Below are positions 63,013-64,000 of a stretch of 64,000 nt of DNA, one piece after another. The position numbers were made by a program, and so were the translations under genes. The stretch's first letter is position 1. Each line of letters starts with the position of its first letter. This DNA is from Roseobacter insulae (GTDB lineage Bacteria > Pseudomonadota > Alphaproteobacteria > Rhodobacterales > Rhodobacteraceae). A model generated the notes under the pieces. The model saw nothing but the letters and a program-made list of their open reading frames with translations. It was not told the DNA's origin and did not search any database. Location of the stretch: assembly GCF_019375555.1 (NCBI RefSeq), contig NZ_JAHXDN010000003.1:62001-126000 (forward strand), in the 5' to 3' direction.

Positions 63013-64000
63013 TCAGCAGCTGTAATACATCGCGAACTCAACCGGGTGCGGCGTGTGCTCGTACTGCTCGATCTCTTCCATTTTCAGGTCGATGTAGCCG
63101 TCGATCTGGTCTTTGGTGAAGACATCGCCCTTCAGCAGGAAGTCATGATCCGCCGTCAGCGCCTCGATGGCTTCGCGCAGCGATCCGCATACCGTCGGGA
63201 TGCCTGCGAGTTCTTCGGCGGGCAGATCGTAGAGGTTCTTGTCCATCGCCTCACCCGGATCGATCTTGTTCTCGATCCCGTCGATACCCGCCATCAGCAG
63301 GGCGGCAAAAGCGAGATAAGGGTTGGCGGACGGATCGGGGAAGCGGGCCTCGACGCGCTTGGCTTTCGGGCTTTCGGTCCACGGGATCCGCACACAGCCG
63401 GAGCGGTTGCGCGCGGAATAGGCGCGCAGCACGGGCGCTTCAAAGCCCGGGATCAGTCGCTTGTAGCTGTTGGTACCGGGGTTGGTGAAGGCGTTCAGCG
63501 TCTTGGCATGCTTAAGAATGCCGCCGATGTAGTAGAGCGCTTCCTGAGACAGATCCGCGTATTTGTCACCCGCGAAAACCGGCTTGCCGTCCTTCCAGAT
63601 CGACATGTTGACGTGCATGCCCGTGCCGTTGTCTCCGGCAATCGGCTTCGGCATGAAGGTCGCGGATTTGCCATAGGCGTGGGCCACGTTGTGGATCACG
63701 TATTTGTACTTCTGCAGCTCGTCGGCCTGTTTGGTCAGGCTGTCGAAGATCAGGCCCAGTTCGTGCTGGCAGGAGGCCACCTCGTGGTGATGCTTGTCCA
63801 CCTTCATGCCCAGACGCTTCATGGTCGAGAGCATCTCGGAGCGCAGATCCTGGCTTTCGTCGATCGGGTTTACCGGGAAATAGCCGCCCTTGACGCCGGG
63901 ACGGTGACCCATGTTGCCCATCTCGTATTCGGTATCGGTGTTCCAGGAACCGTCGGAGGCATCAACTTCGTACGATACCTTGTTGATCGTATTGGAATAT
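63013..64000 (-). CDS. glnA: Glutamine synthetase type I (5' end missing)
   Basis: GlnA makes glutamine from glutamate, ammonia and ATP. The C-terminal 328 or so residues are visible and the start lies beyond the right edge. Present are [35 protein letters not shown], the ATP/ammonium-site [16 protein letters not shown], and the loop [10 protein letters not shown]. The adenylylation-site tyrosine is in [10 protein letters not shown], so activity is likely set by GlnE and GlnB in the usual proteobacterial way. It ends EFAMYYSC. Confidence 0.97.
   Translation of the reverse strand, partial: YSNTINKVSYEVDASDGSWNTDTEYEMGNMGHRPGVKGGYFPVNPIDESQDLRSEMLSTMKRLGMKVDKHHHEVASCQHELGLIFDSLTKQADELQKYKYVIHNVAHAYGKSATFMPKPIAGDNGTGMHVNMSIWKDGKPVFAGDKYADLSQEALYYIGGILKHAKTLNAFTNPGTNSYKRLIPGFEAPVLRAYSARNRSGCVRIPWTESPKAKRVEARFPDPSANPYLAFAALLMAGIDGIENKIDPGEAMDKNLYDLPAEELAGIPTVCGSLREAIEALTADHDFLLKGDVFTKDQIDGYIDLKMEEIEQYEHTPHPVEFAMYYSC

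Overview
The window reads as chromosomal DNA of a marine roseobacter (Alphaproteobacteria, Rhodobacterales). The evidence is a DMSP lyase DddP with every expected metal ligand, a VPLPA-CTERM protein, a divergent FliG, the split PutA/PutR arrangement, a carnitine operon with fused CdhA/CdhB, and a block of YajC-SecDF followed by CcmABCDG. Genes are densely packed and the DNA is GC-rich. I saw no transposase, integrase, phage gene, rRNA or CRISPR array. Both ends cut genes: an inositol monophosphatase at the left and glutamine synthetase at the right.

Layout. 0-9 kb: suhB end, rhomboid protease, divergent putA/putR, a TPR protein, tRNA-Leu(UAA) and a chemoreceptor. 9-13.4 kb (minus strand): metG, an MFS transporter, YceI and an ImuA-like protein. 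13.5-20.2 kb: aldo/keto reductase, then a GlxA-type regulator divergent from a carnitine operon (cleavage enzyme, lipocalin-like lipoprotein, fused dehydrogenase-thioesterase, SDR), then a DMT exporter. 20.3-23.6 kb: Nudix, DUF983, and an EF-hand / ECF sigma / probable anti-sigma / metal-sensor unit. 23.7-29.6 kb: a c-di-GMP neighbourhood with a PleD-like cyclase, DUF3572, a HAD phosphatase, an MttB-family methyltransferase, and an H-NOX-like protein overlapping a second diguanylate cyclase. 29.7-39.8 kb: tRNA-Glu(UUC), recJ, glpX, hom, a lipoprotein, TetR, a small membrane protein, a reductive-dehalogenase-like protein, a beta-hydroxyacid dehydrogenase, serS and a trypsin-like protease. 40-46.8 kb: yajC-secD-secF-TauE-Mth938-ccmABCDG. 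46.8-64 kb: SDR, acnA, DUF1223, fliG, two small cell-envelope proteins sharing a cysteine motif, purB, DUF6314, bioY, a hydrolase-OsmC fusion, the VPLPA-CTERM protein, dddP, an oxidative N-demethylase-like protein, a glyoxalase-type domain protein, YigZ, an unknown protein and glnA.

How it fits together. Several separated units point to use of marine methylated osmolytes: carnitine (cdh operon), betaine-type methyl groups (MttB family), DMSP (dddP) and N-methyl amines (DUF3445 protein). The most unusual signals are sensor domains that keep their fold but have lost the key residues. The PleD-like protein has Ala at the phospho-acceptor position 53, and the H-NOX has Pro at the expected heme-His position and has lost most of YxSxR. 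Both are tied to GGDEF enzymes whose catalytic and inhibitory sites are intact. A 386-residue cytoplasmic RdhA-like protein keeps a Tyr/Asn/Arg triad and two 4Fe-4S motifs but has no Tat signal and no rdhB. All identifications are by eye from sequence; no database search was run.
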